Assembly: GCF_042680885.1 (NCBI RefSeq)
Contig: NZ_JBHUEO010000004.1
Span: forward strand, 124,001-188,000
DNA length: 64,000 bases
Source of the DNA: Siminovitchia sediminis
GTDB lineage: Bacteria > Bacillota > Bacilli > Bacillales > Bacillaceae_C
Direction: 5' to 3'
Shown: piece by piece, positions 16,480 to 25,594 of the stretch
Numbering within the stretch: the first letter of the stretch is position 1
How the letters are laid out: every line of letters starts with the position of its first letter
Notes under the pieces: model-generated
What the model saw: the letters and a program-made list of their open reading frames with translations, nothing else
The model's database searches: none
What the model was told of the DNA's origin: nothing
Translations under genes and position numbers: made by a program

Positions 16480-18447
16480 TTACTTTTCAAATGACGATGC
16501 CTTTCTTAACCGTTCCTTTACCAAATTGATTAAACCGCCTTCCAGCATGACTTCAATTTGGCGCTGTGAAAGGGCATGTGCCACTTGTATAGATAATTTT
16601 TTCCCTTTTACAGTTATTGTAAACTCCTGACTCTGCTTAATTTTATTTCGGAGATCAGTCAGTTCCAGTACGTCCCCTTGCTCAATCTGATCGTAATCTT
16701 CAGCATTTACAAAAGTGAGCGGCAAAACACCAAAGTTCACAAGGTTTTGCCAGTGGATGCGAGCAAAGTCCTTGACAAGAGCTACCCGAAGCCCTAGGAA
16801 TCTGGGTGCCAGGGCGGCATGCTCCCTGCTTGATCCCTGTCCATAGTTATAACCGCCTACAACCGCATGCCCTGTGGATGCAGCACTTTCCATTGCCCTG
16901 GCATAATAGGTCTTGTCAATAATTTCAAAAGCAAATTTGCTTATTTCCGGCAGATTGCTTCTATATGGCAGAACCCGTGCACCGCCAGCCAAAATCTCAT
17001 CAGTTGAAATATTGTCACCCATTTTTAACAAAATGGGTATTTCCATTTCATCAGCAAGCGGAGACATAGGGGGAATAGAAGCAATATTCGGGCCTTTATG
17101 CAGCTTCACTTCTTTCGCTTCTTCATACGGGAGCGGCTCATCCAATAAAGAAGTGTCCACGGTTGGATTCTTTGGTTCTTTGACTTTTGGATATGGCATA
17201 TCAAGCGCTCTGGGATCGGTTATTTCTCCTTTTAAAGCCGAGGCTGCAGCTGTTTCCGGACTGCAAAGAAATACACTGTCCTCCTGGGTTCCCGAACGTC
17301 CGGGAAAGTTACGCGGGGTGGTCCTTAAGCTGTTTCTCCCAGTGGCCGGCGCCTGCCCCATCCCGATGCAGCCATTGCAGCCTGCCTGATGAAGCCTGGC
17401 CCCCGCTTGAAGAAGGCTGGCAATGTGGCCCTCTTTTACAAGATCAGTCAACATCTGTCTTGAAGTCGGATTAATATCAAAAGAAACGCCGCTGGCTACC
17501 ATTTTTCCTTTTACAATTTCCGCAGCAATCGCAAAATCCCGAAATCCAGGATTGGCAGAAGATCCAATATATGACTGGTAGATGGGAGTGCCAGCCACTT
17601 CCGAGACAGGAACAACATTTCCCGGACTAGATGGTTTGGCAATCAAAGGTTCTAATTCTGATAAATTAATTTCCTCTTCTATATCGTATGTGGCACCACG
17701 ATCAGGTTTTAGCTCAACCCAATCATCCTCACGTCCCTGTTCTTTTAGAAATTGTCTGATTACTTCATCGGAAGGAAAGACGGTACCTGTTGCCCCAAGC
17801 TCTGCGCCCATATTTGCGATGACATGACGATCCATGGCGCTCAATTGTTTAAGGCCGGGTCCATAATATTCAATAACTTTTCCAACTCCTCCTTTGACAT
17901 CGTGTCTGCGAAGAAGCTCCAGAATAATATCCTTTGCGCTTACCCAGTCGGGAAGCTCGCCAGTCAGTTTAATTCCCCATACTTTAGGCATTTTAATAAA
18001 GATCGGCTCCCCGGCTATGGCTAAAGCAACATCCATGCCTCCTGCCCCCATTGCCAGCATTCCCATACATCCGTTAGCACAGGTATGGCTGTCTGAACCC
18101 AGCAGCGTCTTTCCGGGCTTTGCCAGACGCTGCATATGTACAGGATGGCTTACCCCGTTTCCAGGCCGGCTATAATATAATCCGAACCTTCTAGTAGCAC
18201 TTTGCAAAAATAGATGGTCATCTGCATTTTTATTGTCTACCTGAATAATGTTATGGTCCACATACTGTGCGGATGCTTCCGTTTGAGCCCGTTCCACACC
18301 CATTGCCTCAAGTTCAAGCATGACCATTGTCCCGGTTGCATCCTGCGTCAACGTCTGGTCGATCTTCAGCCCAATTTCTTCGCCAGGAACCATCTCACCT
18401 GAAAGTAAATGGGATTGAATCAGCTTTTGAGTAATATTTAGTGCCAT
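16480..18447 (-). CDS. Aconitate hydratase, Aquifex-type
   Basis: A 655-residue aconitase of the shorter class typified by Aquifex (TIGR01342-like), interconverting citrate and isocitrate. Iron-sulphur ligands are visible in SDSHTCANGCMG and AGCNGCIGM. The C-terminal swivel domain carries NYGQGSSREHAA, with the catalytic Ser/Arg segment. This is not the usual roughly 900-residue CitB/AcnA of Bacillus, so a second aconitase is probably encoded elsewhere. ATG has an AGGAGGATC site. A 57-aa zinc-ribbon gene follows closely. Confidence 0.9.
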   Translation of the reverse strand: MALNITQKLIQSHLLSGEMVPGEEIGLKIDQTLTQDATGTMVMLELEAMGVERAQTEASAQYVDHNIIQVDNKNADDHLFLQSATRRFGLYYSRPGNGVSHPVHMQRLAKPGKTLLGSDSHTCANGCMGMLAMGAGGMDVALAIAGEPIFIKMPKVWGIKLTGELPDWVSAKDIILELLRRHDVKGGVGKVIEYYGPGLKQLSAMDRHVIANMGAELGATGTVFPSDEVIRQFLKEQGREDDWVELKPDRGATYDIEEEINLSELEPLIAKPSSPGNVVPVSEVAGTPIYQSYIGSSANPGFRDFAIAAEIVKGKMVASGVSFDINPTSRQMLTDLVKEGHIASLLQAGARLHQAGCNGCIGMGQAPATGRNSLRTTPRNFPGRSGTQEDSVFLCSPETAAASALKGEITDPRALDMPYPKVKEPKNPTVDTSLLDEPLPYEEAKEVKLHKGPNIASIPPMSPLADEMEIPILLKMGDNISTDEILAGGARVLPYRSNLPEISKFAFEIIDKTYYARAMESAASTGHAVVGGYNYGQGSSREHAALAPRFLGLRVALVKDFARIHWQNLVNFGVLPLTFVNAEDYDQIEQGDVLELTDLRNKIKQSQEFTITVKGKKLSIQVAHALSQRQIEVMLEGGLINLVKERLRKASSFEK

Positions 18448-18855
18448 CCCTTGATCCTCCTGTCAATTACGTTATTACATTGAGTTTGTTCTTATTAGGT
18501 TTGTTATTCGCACGCTGAATTATTCACCCTACAGTCATAATTAAGCTCTACTTAGTAATACCTTTCTTTAGGATTGAATAAACAGTCTATTTTTATAAGT
18601 AAAATAAACTCATTGGATGAATTATATTGCATACTTTTGTATTGGCAGCAGAGGTCCCCGGCAGCGAAGCTGGGAGTTGGCTTTATTTAAAGCGGGTCGG
18701 ATCAATTTATGTTGTTTTTTTAAAAGAGTATTCCTAAAGATATCTATTTGCATACTGTCATGCGAAAACATACCACGATATTAAAAATATAGCTGAAACC
18801 CAAAGTACAGGTTAATCGTATATGAGATCATACTAAATGGAGAGGAAGAAAAAAC
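18448..18855. other. Intergenic stretch upstream of the aconitase and YbjQ genes
   Basis: About 400 AT-rich bases between divergent genes. A hairpin CCCGGC...GCTGGG lies near 18657-18676. No riboswitch or operator was recognised; promoters for both sides must lie here but none stands out. Confidence 0.4.
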
Positions 18856-19176
18856 ATGCTTATTGTAACAACTGAACATGTGGCCAACCACAAAATTGCC
18901 GAAATTAAAGGACCCGTATTTGGCATTACTGTTAGGGCCAGAGGACTCGGAAAAGATATTATTGCTTCGCTAAAGGGATTGATGGGCGGAGAAATCAGCC
19001 AGTATACAGAAATGCTGGAAGATGCAAGAAAGCAGGCCATCGATCGAATGGTAGAAAATGCACAGGCAATGGGAGCAAACGCCGTAACAATGATGAGATT
19101 TGACTCAGGGGAAATCGGGCAAAACATGAGCGAAATCATTGCTTATGGAACAGCTGTCGTTATTGAAGAGGTGTAA
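18856..19176 (+). CDS. YbjQ/DUF74 family protein
   Basis: A 106-residue protein of the YbjQ (UPF0145) family, formerly described as a heavy-metal-binding domain. Family hallmarks are VRARGLGKDI, the helix DARKQAIDRMVENAQAMGANAV and the terminal strand AYGTAVVIEEV. Members form pentamers; biological role is unknown. ATG follows GGAGAGGAAG. Its stop TAA overlaps the ATG of the next gene. Confidence 0.85.
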   Translation: MLIVTTEHVANHKIAEIKGPVFGITVRARGLGKDIIASLKGLMGGEISQYTEMLEDARKQAIDRMVENAQAMGANAVTMMRFDSGEIGQNMSEIIAYGTAVVIEEV

Positions 19177-19409
19177 TGCTGTTGAAATGGATCATTGGAT
19201 TATATGGATTGCAAATCCTTTTGCTGGTCTTTTTAATCATCGTGTCCTGGTTTGTCTGGGACAAACGTTTTAAGAAAAAGCACGGAGTGGATGTTCCGCC
19301 GGGTTTTCGGCGAACGAATGAAATATCAATTGACCCGACCACCAAGAAAAAACTCATTGTGTATTATAATCATGAAACGGGCGAAAGGTTTTATAAGGAA
19401 ATGAAATAA
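19176..19409 (+). CDS. Single-pass membrane protein of unknown function (77 aa)
   Basis: A 77-residue protein with one N-terminal helix (about residues 4-25) ending in KRFKKKHG, then a short cytoplasmic tail (VPPGFRRTNEISIDPTTKKKLIVYYN). I do not recognise the family. The TAATG overlap with the YbjQ gene implies translational coupling, so a joint role is likely. Confidence 0.7.
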   Translation: MLLKWIIGLYGLQILLLVFLIIVSWFVWDKRFKKKHGVDVPPGFRRTNEISIDPTTKKKLIVYYNHETGERFYKEMK

Positions 19410-19500
19410 CAGTGATCAATCATATTTCATTTACACTAACAATATTTTTAAATAATTGAATGTTTTTTAGAACTCCGCAGGACTTGAAAATGTTGAAATC

Positions 19501-19526
19501 AGCTCTGCAGCCTTTAATGCAGAGCT
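19501..19526 (-). terminator. Hairpin after the thioesterase gene
   Basis: The perfect 9-bp stem AGCTCTGCA/TGCAGAGCT touches the stop codon of the minus-strand gene. The T-rich tail is weak, so termination efficiency is uncertain. Confidence 0.5.
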
Positions 19527-19956
19527 TAATGTTGGGCGAACCATTCTTTTTTCATGTCTGATTCCAATTTTACTTTTGGCACAGGTGAAGGCTTTCCAAG
19601 ATGGTCTAAGGCCACCAGCGTCAATGTAGAGGTAGTTGTCAATTTTGTCTCACTTTTGTCCAGATGCTGGCACTCCACTTTAACAAATACCTTCATTAAT
19701 GTACGCCCAGTCGATATTACAAAAGCTTCCAATGTCAAAATGTCCCCGCTTTTTGCGGAAGATAAAAAGTTAACCGTATCAATAGAAGCTGTAACCACTA
19801 CTTTTTTGGAATGACGCATAGCAGCAATCGTTGCAATTTCATCAATATAGGATAAAATGGTCCCTCCAAAAATCTCCCCATATGATTGGTGTCCGGCGGC
19901 AGAACAAGTTTTGTTTGGATAGTTCTGGATTCGTTGGATGAAATCATTTGCTCCAT
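19526..19956 (-). pseudogene. Acyl-CoA thioesterase (YkhA-like) with a one-base frameshift
   Basis: A hotdog-fold acyl-CoA thioesterase related to B. subtilis YkhA. From ATG 19956 (after GTGAGGAG) the frame reads MEQMISSNESR ... LVLPPDTNHMG, the normal start of the family. The body IFGGTILSYIDEIATIAAMRHSKK continues in another frame. Adding one G to the GGGG run at 19876-19879 would join them as HMGEIFGG. The long alternative frame starting at GTG 19969 gives a nonsense N-terminus and overlaps the ribosome binding site. The break is either a real mutation or a homopolymer sequencing error. Confidence 0.8.
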
Positions 19957-20032
19957 AGTATCTCCTCACTTCATTTCCTTAGCTTTTGCCTAACCCCGGA
20001 AATTATAGCTATTATCCATTATCACAAAGGTC

Positions 20033-20911
20033 TTAACGATTCCCGGAACCTTTCAAAAGGGACTCCTTCAGGTTCAATGAAGCAAAAATAATGTTTTCCC
20101 ACCATTTCCATGGAAGAGTGTATTTTAAACTTACTGCAGTTTTTACGCCCTTGCCGATGGGATAGCGCAATTTATTTATTTTTTTCTTCATACACAAATC
20201 TGCCAGGAATGAAGCGACAGCTATTGGATTTCCGTAGTTGTCTTTACTCTTCATCAAATGGGTTTCCAATGCTTCCATGTAAAATTTGTAAGGGGAAGAA
20301 TTAAGCTTTGATTTTTCAGCAATTTTTTTGCCTGAATCCCAAATGGATGTTTTAAAAGAACCCGGTTCCACCAAGGCTATATCAATTCCAAACGGCTTTA
20401 CCTCCAAGCGCAGGCATTCAGTCCATCCTTCCAGCGCATGCTTTGAAGCTGCATAAGGGGATAGACCGGGGAAACCAGTCCTTCCCGAAATACTGCTCAT
20501 GTTAATAATTCTTCCTCTTCTTCGGTTTCTCATGGAAGGAAGAACAGCTTGGGTAACGCCAATCACTCCAAATAGATTGGTTTCAAACTGTTCCTTATAT
20601 TCCTGAATACTCGTTTCTTCGCAAAAGCCGCCATATGCAAATCCTGCGTTATTGATTAAAATATCGATCGGCGGGAGAGTTTGTACTTGTTCAGTAAAGC
20701 GGTTCAGCGATTCAGAAGAAGCTACGTCCAGTTCAAAGAATATCATTTTTTCGTCGAGACCGAACGTCCTGCTCAGCCTTCTTAGCTCAGCTCCTCTCTC
20801 CAGACTTCTCATGGCTGCAATTACAGTATATCCCCTCTTGGCCAATTCCAGAGCAGTGAGCAATCCAATACCGCTTGAGGTCCCAGTAATAAATACCGTT
20901 TCACCCCTCAT
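20033..20911 (-). CDS. Short-chain dehydrogenase/reductase
   Basis: A 292-residue classical SDR. The cofactor motif TGTSSGIG is at about residues 9-16, NNAG near 88, catalytic Ser in MSSISG and YAASK near 157. The Arg in AMRS after the second strand suggests NADP preference. The substrate is unknown; related proteins act on ketones or lipids. Its ATG overlaps the stop of the upstream pseudouridine synthase gene by four bases (ATGA), implying coupling. Confidence 0.88.
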   Translation of the reverse strand: MRGETVFITGTSSGIGLLTALELAKRGYTVIAAMRSLERGAELRRLSRTFGLDEKMIFFELDVASSESLNRFTEQVQTLPPIDILINNAGFAYGGFCEETSIQEYKEQFETNLFGVIGVTQAVLPSMRNRRRGRIINMSSISGRTGFPGLSPYAASKHALEGWTECLRLEVKPFGIDIALVEPGSFKTSIWDSGKKIAEKSKLNSSPYKFYMEALETHLMKSKDNYGNPIAVASFLADLCMKKKINKLRYPIGKGVKTAVSLKYTLPWKWWENIIFASLNLKESLLKGSGNR

Positions 20912-21594
20912 ATTTTTTCACTCACTTTAAACAGATTCCAAGGATATTGTTCAGGCGGATAGGACTCAAAGGTCATCCACTCTTTTTTGGTTGGATGTTC
21001 TATTTTCAGGTAATTCGCCCATAGCGCAATCTGTTCGCCCGGCTTATTCACCTGACGTCCGTATTTTTGGTCACCGTACAATGGACAGCCTATGGCAGAA
21101 AGCTGAACACGAATTTGGTGTGATCGGCCCGTGTGTAAATGAACAGACAAAAGACTCAAGGCATTTGTCCGAGCCAAGGTTTGATAATCCAATACTGCTC
21201 TTTTTCCTTGTTTATGTTGAGCGGAAACTGTCTTTACCCTGTTTTCCCGGTGATTTTTTAGCAGATAATGTTCCAGACGGGCTTCCTCTTCGTTCGGTAT
21301 CCCTCTTACAACTGCAAGATATCCCCGGTTCAACTGATTTCTGCGGATTGAATCCGATAGCCTCGAAGCTGCCTTGGATGTTTTTGCAAAGACCATCACA
21401 CCGCCAACAGGCCGATCCAGCCGATGAACCAGTCCAAGAAATACATTTCCGGGTTTTTGATAGCGGTCTTTCAGATCGGCTTTTAACATCGTCAAAAGAT
21501 CTTTGTCCCCGCTTTGATCTTCCTGTACAGGTACATTTACGGGCTTTTCTACAACAAGCAGATGATTGTCTTCATAAATAATAGATATTTCCAT
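20908..21594 (-). CDS. RluA family RNA pseudouridine synthase
   Basis: A 228-residue RluA-type pseudouridine synthase. The catalytic motif HRLDRPVGGV contains the essential Asp (about residue 57), and later family motifs are LLSVHLHTGRSHQIRVQL and YGDQKYG. There is no S4 domain, so it is one of the short members; the RNA target cannot be told. ATG 21594 gives the usual MEISIIYEDNHLLVVEKP start; the frame extends to ATG 21624. AGGAGTG lies 12 bases upstream. It overlaps the SDR gene and follows an EamA gene on the same strand. Confidence 0.9.
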   Translation of the reverse strand: MEISIIYEDNHLLVVEKPVNVPVQEDQSGDKDLLTMLKADLKDRYQKPGNVFLGLVHRLDRPVGGVMVFAKTSKAASRLSDSIRRNQLNRGYLAVVRGIPNEEEARLEHYLLKNHRENRVKTVSAQHKQGKRAVLDYQTLARTNALSLLSVHLHTGRSHQIRVQLSAIGCPLYGDQKYGRQVNKPGEQIALWANYLKIEHPTKKEWMTFESYPPEQYPWNLFKVSEKI

Positions 21595-21627
21595 CGCTAG
21601 ATCTTTCACTCCTATTACTGCCATTTT

Positions 21628-22563
21628 CTATACGATCTTTTCCTTCTTGGTTACTGCTGTTTTCCCCTGATCACTTGATGCGGCAAGGAATACACCAAAA
21701 ATGACCATCAACATACCCGCAATTTGCTGCCAAGTAACCGGTTCCCCGTAAAGGAAAAAAGAAATCAATGCAGCATTCATGGGGACAAGGTTCATATACA
21801 AACTGGATTTACTTGCCCCTGCTTTTTGAATACCTTTATTCCAAAGCAAAAAAGCAATCACGGAGGCACAAAGGATCATAAACCACATTTCCAGCCACGA
21901 TTGCACGGACATACCGGGAACTGCACTCCAACCATCTTCATTAAAGGATAAGATGATTAAAAAAAACGATCCTGCCATGGTTGTTACAGTGGTGGTCAAA
22001 AAGGGAGGGCACTTGGCCAGTACCACCTTGCCAATCAATCCATGAGCAACCCAACAGATTAACCCGCCGATAAACAACAAATCTCCTTTATTAAAGGATA
22101 ATGTCAACAATATTTGAGGCGATCCTTTGATAATAACAAGGAAAACACCAGTCAGCGAAAGCAGCAGGCCAGCTCCCAGGCGACCGCTCCAGGGCTCTTT
22201 TAAAAAAAGCACGGCACCGAGTGTTACAAAAACAGGGGTAGCAGCTACAATTAAAGATCCATTCATGGCCGATGTATGTTCCAACCCCTTGAAAAAGAAT
22301 ACATTATAACCGAAAATACCCGTCAAAGACATGAGCAGCAATCCTAACCACTGATCCCTCACCAGCTTTGGGTTCCAGAATCCTCTCGCCCAGGCAATGA
22401 TCCATAAAATGATTCCTGCCAGGCCAAAGCGCAAAGCAGCCGCTGTCACGGCCGGAATCTCTGTTACCACATGTTTGGCGGCTGCAAATGCACCACCCCA
22501 AAACAACGGTACGAGCAATAACATAAAATAAACGCTTCTATTATTTTCACTATTCTCATGCAC
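21628..22563 (-). CDS. EamA/DMT family transporter
   Basis: A 311-residue membrane protein with ten predicted helices arranged as two EamA repeats (first beginning LVPLFWGGAFAAAKHV, second near LICWVAHGLIGKVV). DMT members export amino acids or other small metabolites; the substrate here is unknown. Start is GTG 22563. It is the first gene of a tight minus-strand run with the pseudouridine synthase and SDR genes. Confidence 0.85.
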   Translation of the reverse strand: MHENSENNRSVYFMLLLVPLFWGGAFAAAKHVVTEIPAVTAAALRFGLAGIILWIIAWARGFWNPKLVRDQWLGLLLMSLTGIFGYNVFFFKGLEHTSAMNGSLIVAATPVFVTLGAVLFLKEPWSGRLGAGLLLSLTGVFLVIIKGSPQILLTLSFNKGDLLFIGGLICWVAHGLIGKVVLAKCPPFLTTTVTTMAGSFFLIILSFNEDGWSAVPGMSVQSWLEMWFMILCASVIAFLLWNKGIQKAGASKSSLYMNLVPMNAALISFFLYGEPVTWQQIAGMLMVIFGVFLAASSDQGKTAVTKKEKIV

Positions 22564-22683
22564 TAAATTTCACATCCATTTGGACTTATTCTTCCATCTT
22601 ATCAAATATTGTATCTACTGTACGAATCAAATAAGTTAATAAAGCGGGCTTGATTGAGTATAATTTTTAAAGGAGGCGAAACA

Positions 22684-23268
22684 ATGATAAAATCTGTAGC
22701 TGTATTTTGCGGATCAAGAGATGGGAAAGCCCCTGAGTATTTGGAAGGTGCAGAAATAGTCGGTAAAGAGCTTGCTAAAAGAAACATTACCCTTGTTTAT
22801 GGAGCTGCAAGTGTGGGAATGATGGGAGCCGTCGCGGATGCTGTACTCGAAAATGGGGGACGAGCAATCGGTGTTATGCCTGAATTCCTGAAAAGAAAGG
22901 AAGTCGTTCATCCCGATTTATCAGAATTGATTATCGTAGACTCCATGCACGAGAGAAAGGCAAAAATGGCTGATCTGGCGGATGGATTTATTGCTCTTCC
23001 CGGGGGACCCGGAACTCTTGAAGAATTCTTTGAAATTTATACATGGGCACAATTGGGCCTGCATGAAAAGCCATGTGGTTTCTTAAATATCCATCGTTAT
23101 TATGATCCGCTTGTTCAATTATTCCGGCATATGCTGGACCAACAATTTTTAGATGAGAAGTTTCGAAACCTGGCCATGGTAGATGACACGATTACTGGCC
23201 TTCTAGATCAGTTTCAAGCTTTTCAGCCGCCCTCCGTCAACATGAACTTAAAAGAAGATCAGACGTAA
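22684..23268 (+). CDS. LOG family protein (TIGR00730)
   Basis: A 194-residue Lonely Guy family protein, similar to B. subtilis YvdD. The nucleotide-binding motif PGGPGTLEEFFE is at about residues 102-113, and the N-terminal strand is VAVFCGSRDG. Family members hydrolyse cytokinin riboside monophosphates or AMP, releasing the base; in bacteria the natural role is unsettled. ATG 22684 has an AAAGGAGG site; the longer frame from 22654 has none. A bidirectional terminator separates it from the next gene. Confidence 0.9.
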   Translation: MIKSVAVFCGSRDGKAPEYLEGAEIVGKELAKRNITLVYGAASVGMMGAVADAVLENGGRAIGVMPEFLKRKEVVHPDLSELIIVDSMHERKAKMADLADGFIALPGGPGTLEEFFEIYTWAQLGLHEKPCGFLNIHRYYDPLVQLFRHMLDQQFLDEKFRNLAMVDDTITGLLDQFQAFQPPSVNMNLKEDQT

Positions 23269-23365
23269 TCCGTTTAGTCAGAAAAGGATATAAATAATCT
23301 TTTCTGTCAAAAAAAATGTGAATGTTTTACAGCTGGCAGCAGCAAAAAATGATCACCACATAATT

Positions 23366-23430
23366 AAAAACCATAACCCCAAAGGGATTAGATGGAGTGC
23401 ATCTTTTTGCATCCTTTGGGTTATGGTTTT
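23366..23430. terminator. Long bidirectional terminator
   Basis: AAAACCATAACCCCAAAGG pairs with CCTTTGGGTTATGGTTTT across a 25-base loop that itself contains a small hairpin. It lies between convergent genes. Confidence 0.9.
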
Positions 23431-23913
23431 CAAAGAAATCGATACATATGCGGATAATTCTTAAACATATCGGGGTATAGCTTCACCATGGCTTCGGATA
23501 TGGTATCTGCCATTTCCCTAGCCTGCTTTTCAATCTCATCATATATTTCAATATCCTTCTGATAATTCATTTGAATCATGAAAACAGCTTCCTGCTTTGT
23601 CAAATCCAAATGGTGATAGAACATCTGCCTCACTTTTTCTTTAGGTAAGAATCGGTTAACACTGCTTAAAAATTCTGCTATATCATCTGCATTGGCGTAC
23701 CATTTTCTCTCAGCGTCCATTGCAGCCTGTGTGTTGCCCGCCAATAAGGATTTTACCAGATCTGCCGCGATCAGCAGATGATCCTTTATAAGCGCAGTAT
23801 ATTTGTCAGCTGCAGCACTGCCGTATAACGGCTTGATCATCTCTTTCCGCTTGTTGTGATCCGCAACCCGCCAGCAGCAACAAGCCTAAAACGAGTGTCA
23901 TTGTTGTTTTCAA
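23430..23913 (-). pseudogene. Truncated lipoprotein gene with internal deletion
   Basis: From TTG 23913 (after GAAAGGAAG) a lipoprotein signal peptide is read: LKTTMTLVLGLLLLAGCG, with lipobox LAGC. Around 23840 the frame passes directly, but out of frame, into IKPLYGSAAADKYTALIKDHLLIAADLV ... YANADDIAEFLSSVN. That part matches the C-terminal two thirds of a secreted four-helix family common in Bacillus, in which some 50-60 residues normally separate the lipobox from this point. An internal deletion therefore explains both the missing segment and the frameshift. The remaining 136-codon frame from ATG 23840 lacks a proper ribosome binding site. Confidence 0.65.
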
Positions 23914-23953
23914 GGAGCTCTTCCTTTCTTGTAATCAATATTGATGCAGCGCA

Positions 23954-25594
23954 TCACCTTTTTTGATACATATACTTCATCCACCTATTCAGCTTATAAC
24001 TTGTAATTACATAGCCTGTAATGGAAAAAGAAGAAACGATGATAAAAAGGTTTAAAATGAACGGTTTTCCTAAGTATATCCCTGCAGCAATGCCGGATAA
24101 ACCAAACAATGTCATTTGGAAAAGCTGCTTTTTTTGATTTTCATAGATTGTAAATTGGAACTGTCTTCTTTGTTCGGTTTCCTTCAGATGCTCCAACTTT
24201 TCCGGTGTCTTTAAAAATTCTGTCACGGAATAAAAGGCCTTAAATAACGGCTGGGACTGAATCCATTGCCAGTCAAACGACCACTTGTTACCTTGAGACA
24301 CGAGCCATTCCATGAACACGGGCTTGCCCAACTCAATGATTTCCTCCCCCGGCATTAAATAAGTTACAATTCCTTCAATAGCTATGAATGACCGTCCCAG
24401 AAATACAAAACGGGTCGGTACTTGGATGGGCAGCTTCTGAATGAGGTCATTGAGTTCACGTTTAAAGGCGATCAAATCAATATCGGTCATTTGGGAAGGC
24501 TGGAAAGCACTCCATTCTGCCAGTAGCCTTTCAATGATTTTGGTGTCAGCTTCCGGAAGCAAGAATCCCAAGCTCGACATGCAATCAACTGCCTTACCGT
24601 AATTTTTGGCCACTAAGCTTTCAATGAAACTTTGAAAAGCTGACGCATCCATCACTGAAATTTCACCCGCCATTCCGAAATCGAGCAAGATAATCCGCCC
24701 TTCTCCAGATACAAGTATGTTCCCCGGGTGTGGATCGGCATGAAACTTTCCCGGCTCCAGCCATTGGGGTAAAAACACCTTAATGAGCCTTTGAGCCAAT
24801 TCTTTACGGGTGATGTTCAATTGATTTACGGCCGTAATATCAGTAATTTTAATTCCGTCTACCCATTCCATCACCAATATTTTGGATGTGCACAAATCAT
24901 CATACACCTGTGGAATTTGAACAATATCACATCCCTTAAACCTTTCTTGGAAGTTTAGCAGGGTTTCCTTCTCCATCGTAAAATCCAGCTCTCTTTCAAT
25001 GACTTGTTTGAGCTCGGAAAACAATACTTTAAGATTAATAAATCCCTTTGGAATAGGTATAAAATAATTCGCAAACCATATAACCATCCTTAAAGTACGA
25101 AAATCAGTTTGAACCACTGAATAAATGTGCGGGCGCTGTACTTTAATGGCTACTTTTGATCCATCTTTTAGAATCCCTCTATAGACCTCTCCGATTGAAG
25201 CGGAAGCGATGGCTTCTTTTTCGACAGAAAGCAAGAAGTTTTTATGGCTGCTCCCCCATTCTTTTTCAAGAATCTCTTGGATTTCGCTCCAATCAGAGGG
25301 TGGAACCTGATCCGTAAGATCCTCTATTTCGCAAATCAATGGCCTTGGGAGCAGATCAGCGCGGCTGCTAATCATCTGCCCTACTTTAATAAGCAGACCT
25401 TCCAGTTCAAAAAGCGTTCTTCGAAACCTTTTTCCAATACTACCCCAAAGTTTTTCCCATTCATCTTCCTGCTTCCTTCTCAACTTGTACCAATAGATCT
25501 GAAGGAAAAAAATAAAGAACATCGATAATACTTTATACATCCGAAAGAATTTACTGTTGGTCTTCACAGAAATCAACTCTTTTTCCTTGTTCAT
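23954..25594 (-). CDS. ABC1/AarF/UbiB family atypical kinase
   Basis: A 546-residue UbiB-family protein. The N-terminal helix with KxGQ signature (LLIKVGQMISSRADLLP, about residues 66-82) precedes the kinase-like core: ASIGEVYRG (alanine-rich P-loop substitute), VAIKVQRP, FHADPHPGN and LLDFGMAG. Two C-terminal membrane helices are visible. Members support isoprenoid quinone metabolism through ATPase activity; a role in menaquinone biology is inferred. ATG 25594 lacks a strong ribosome binding site. It stands alone. Confidence 0.88.
   Translation of the reverse strand: MNKEKELISVKTNSKFFRMYKVLSMFFIFFLQIYWYKLRRKQEDEWEKLWGSIGKRFRRTLFELEGLLIKVGQMISSRADLLPRPLICEIEDLTDQVPPSDWSEIQEILEKEWGSSHKNFLLSVEKEAIASASIGEVYRGILKDGSKVAIKVQRPHIYSVVQTDFRTLRMVIWFANYFIPIPKGFINLKVLFSELKQVIERELDFTMEKETLLNFQERFKGCDIVQIPQVYDDLCTSKILVMEWVDGIKITDITAVNQLNITRKELAQRLIKVFLPQWLEPGKFHADPHPGNILVSGEGRIILLDFGMAGEISVMDASAFQSFIESLVAKNYGKAVDCMSSLGFLLPEADTKIIERLLAEWSAFQPSQMTDIDLIAFKRELNDLIQKLPIQVPTRFVFLGRSFIAIEGIVTYLMPGEEIIELGKPVFMEWLVSQGNKWSFDWQWIQSQPLFKAFYSVTEFLKTPEKLEHLKETEQRRQFQFTIYENQKKQLFQMTLFGLSGIAAGIYLGKPFILNLFIIVSSFSITGYVITSYKLNRWMKYMYQKR

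Noticed and set aside
18650..18720. Hairpin upstream of the aconitase gene as a riboswitch
   Set aside because: One stem only, with none of the conserved cores of known riboswitches.
20991..21581. 196-codon plus-strand frame
   Set aside because: Antisense shadow of the pseudouridine synthase gene, which has complete catalytic motifs.
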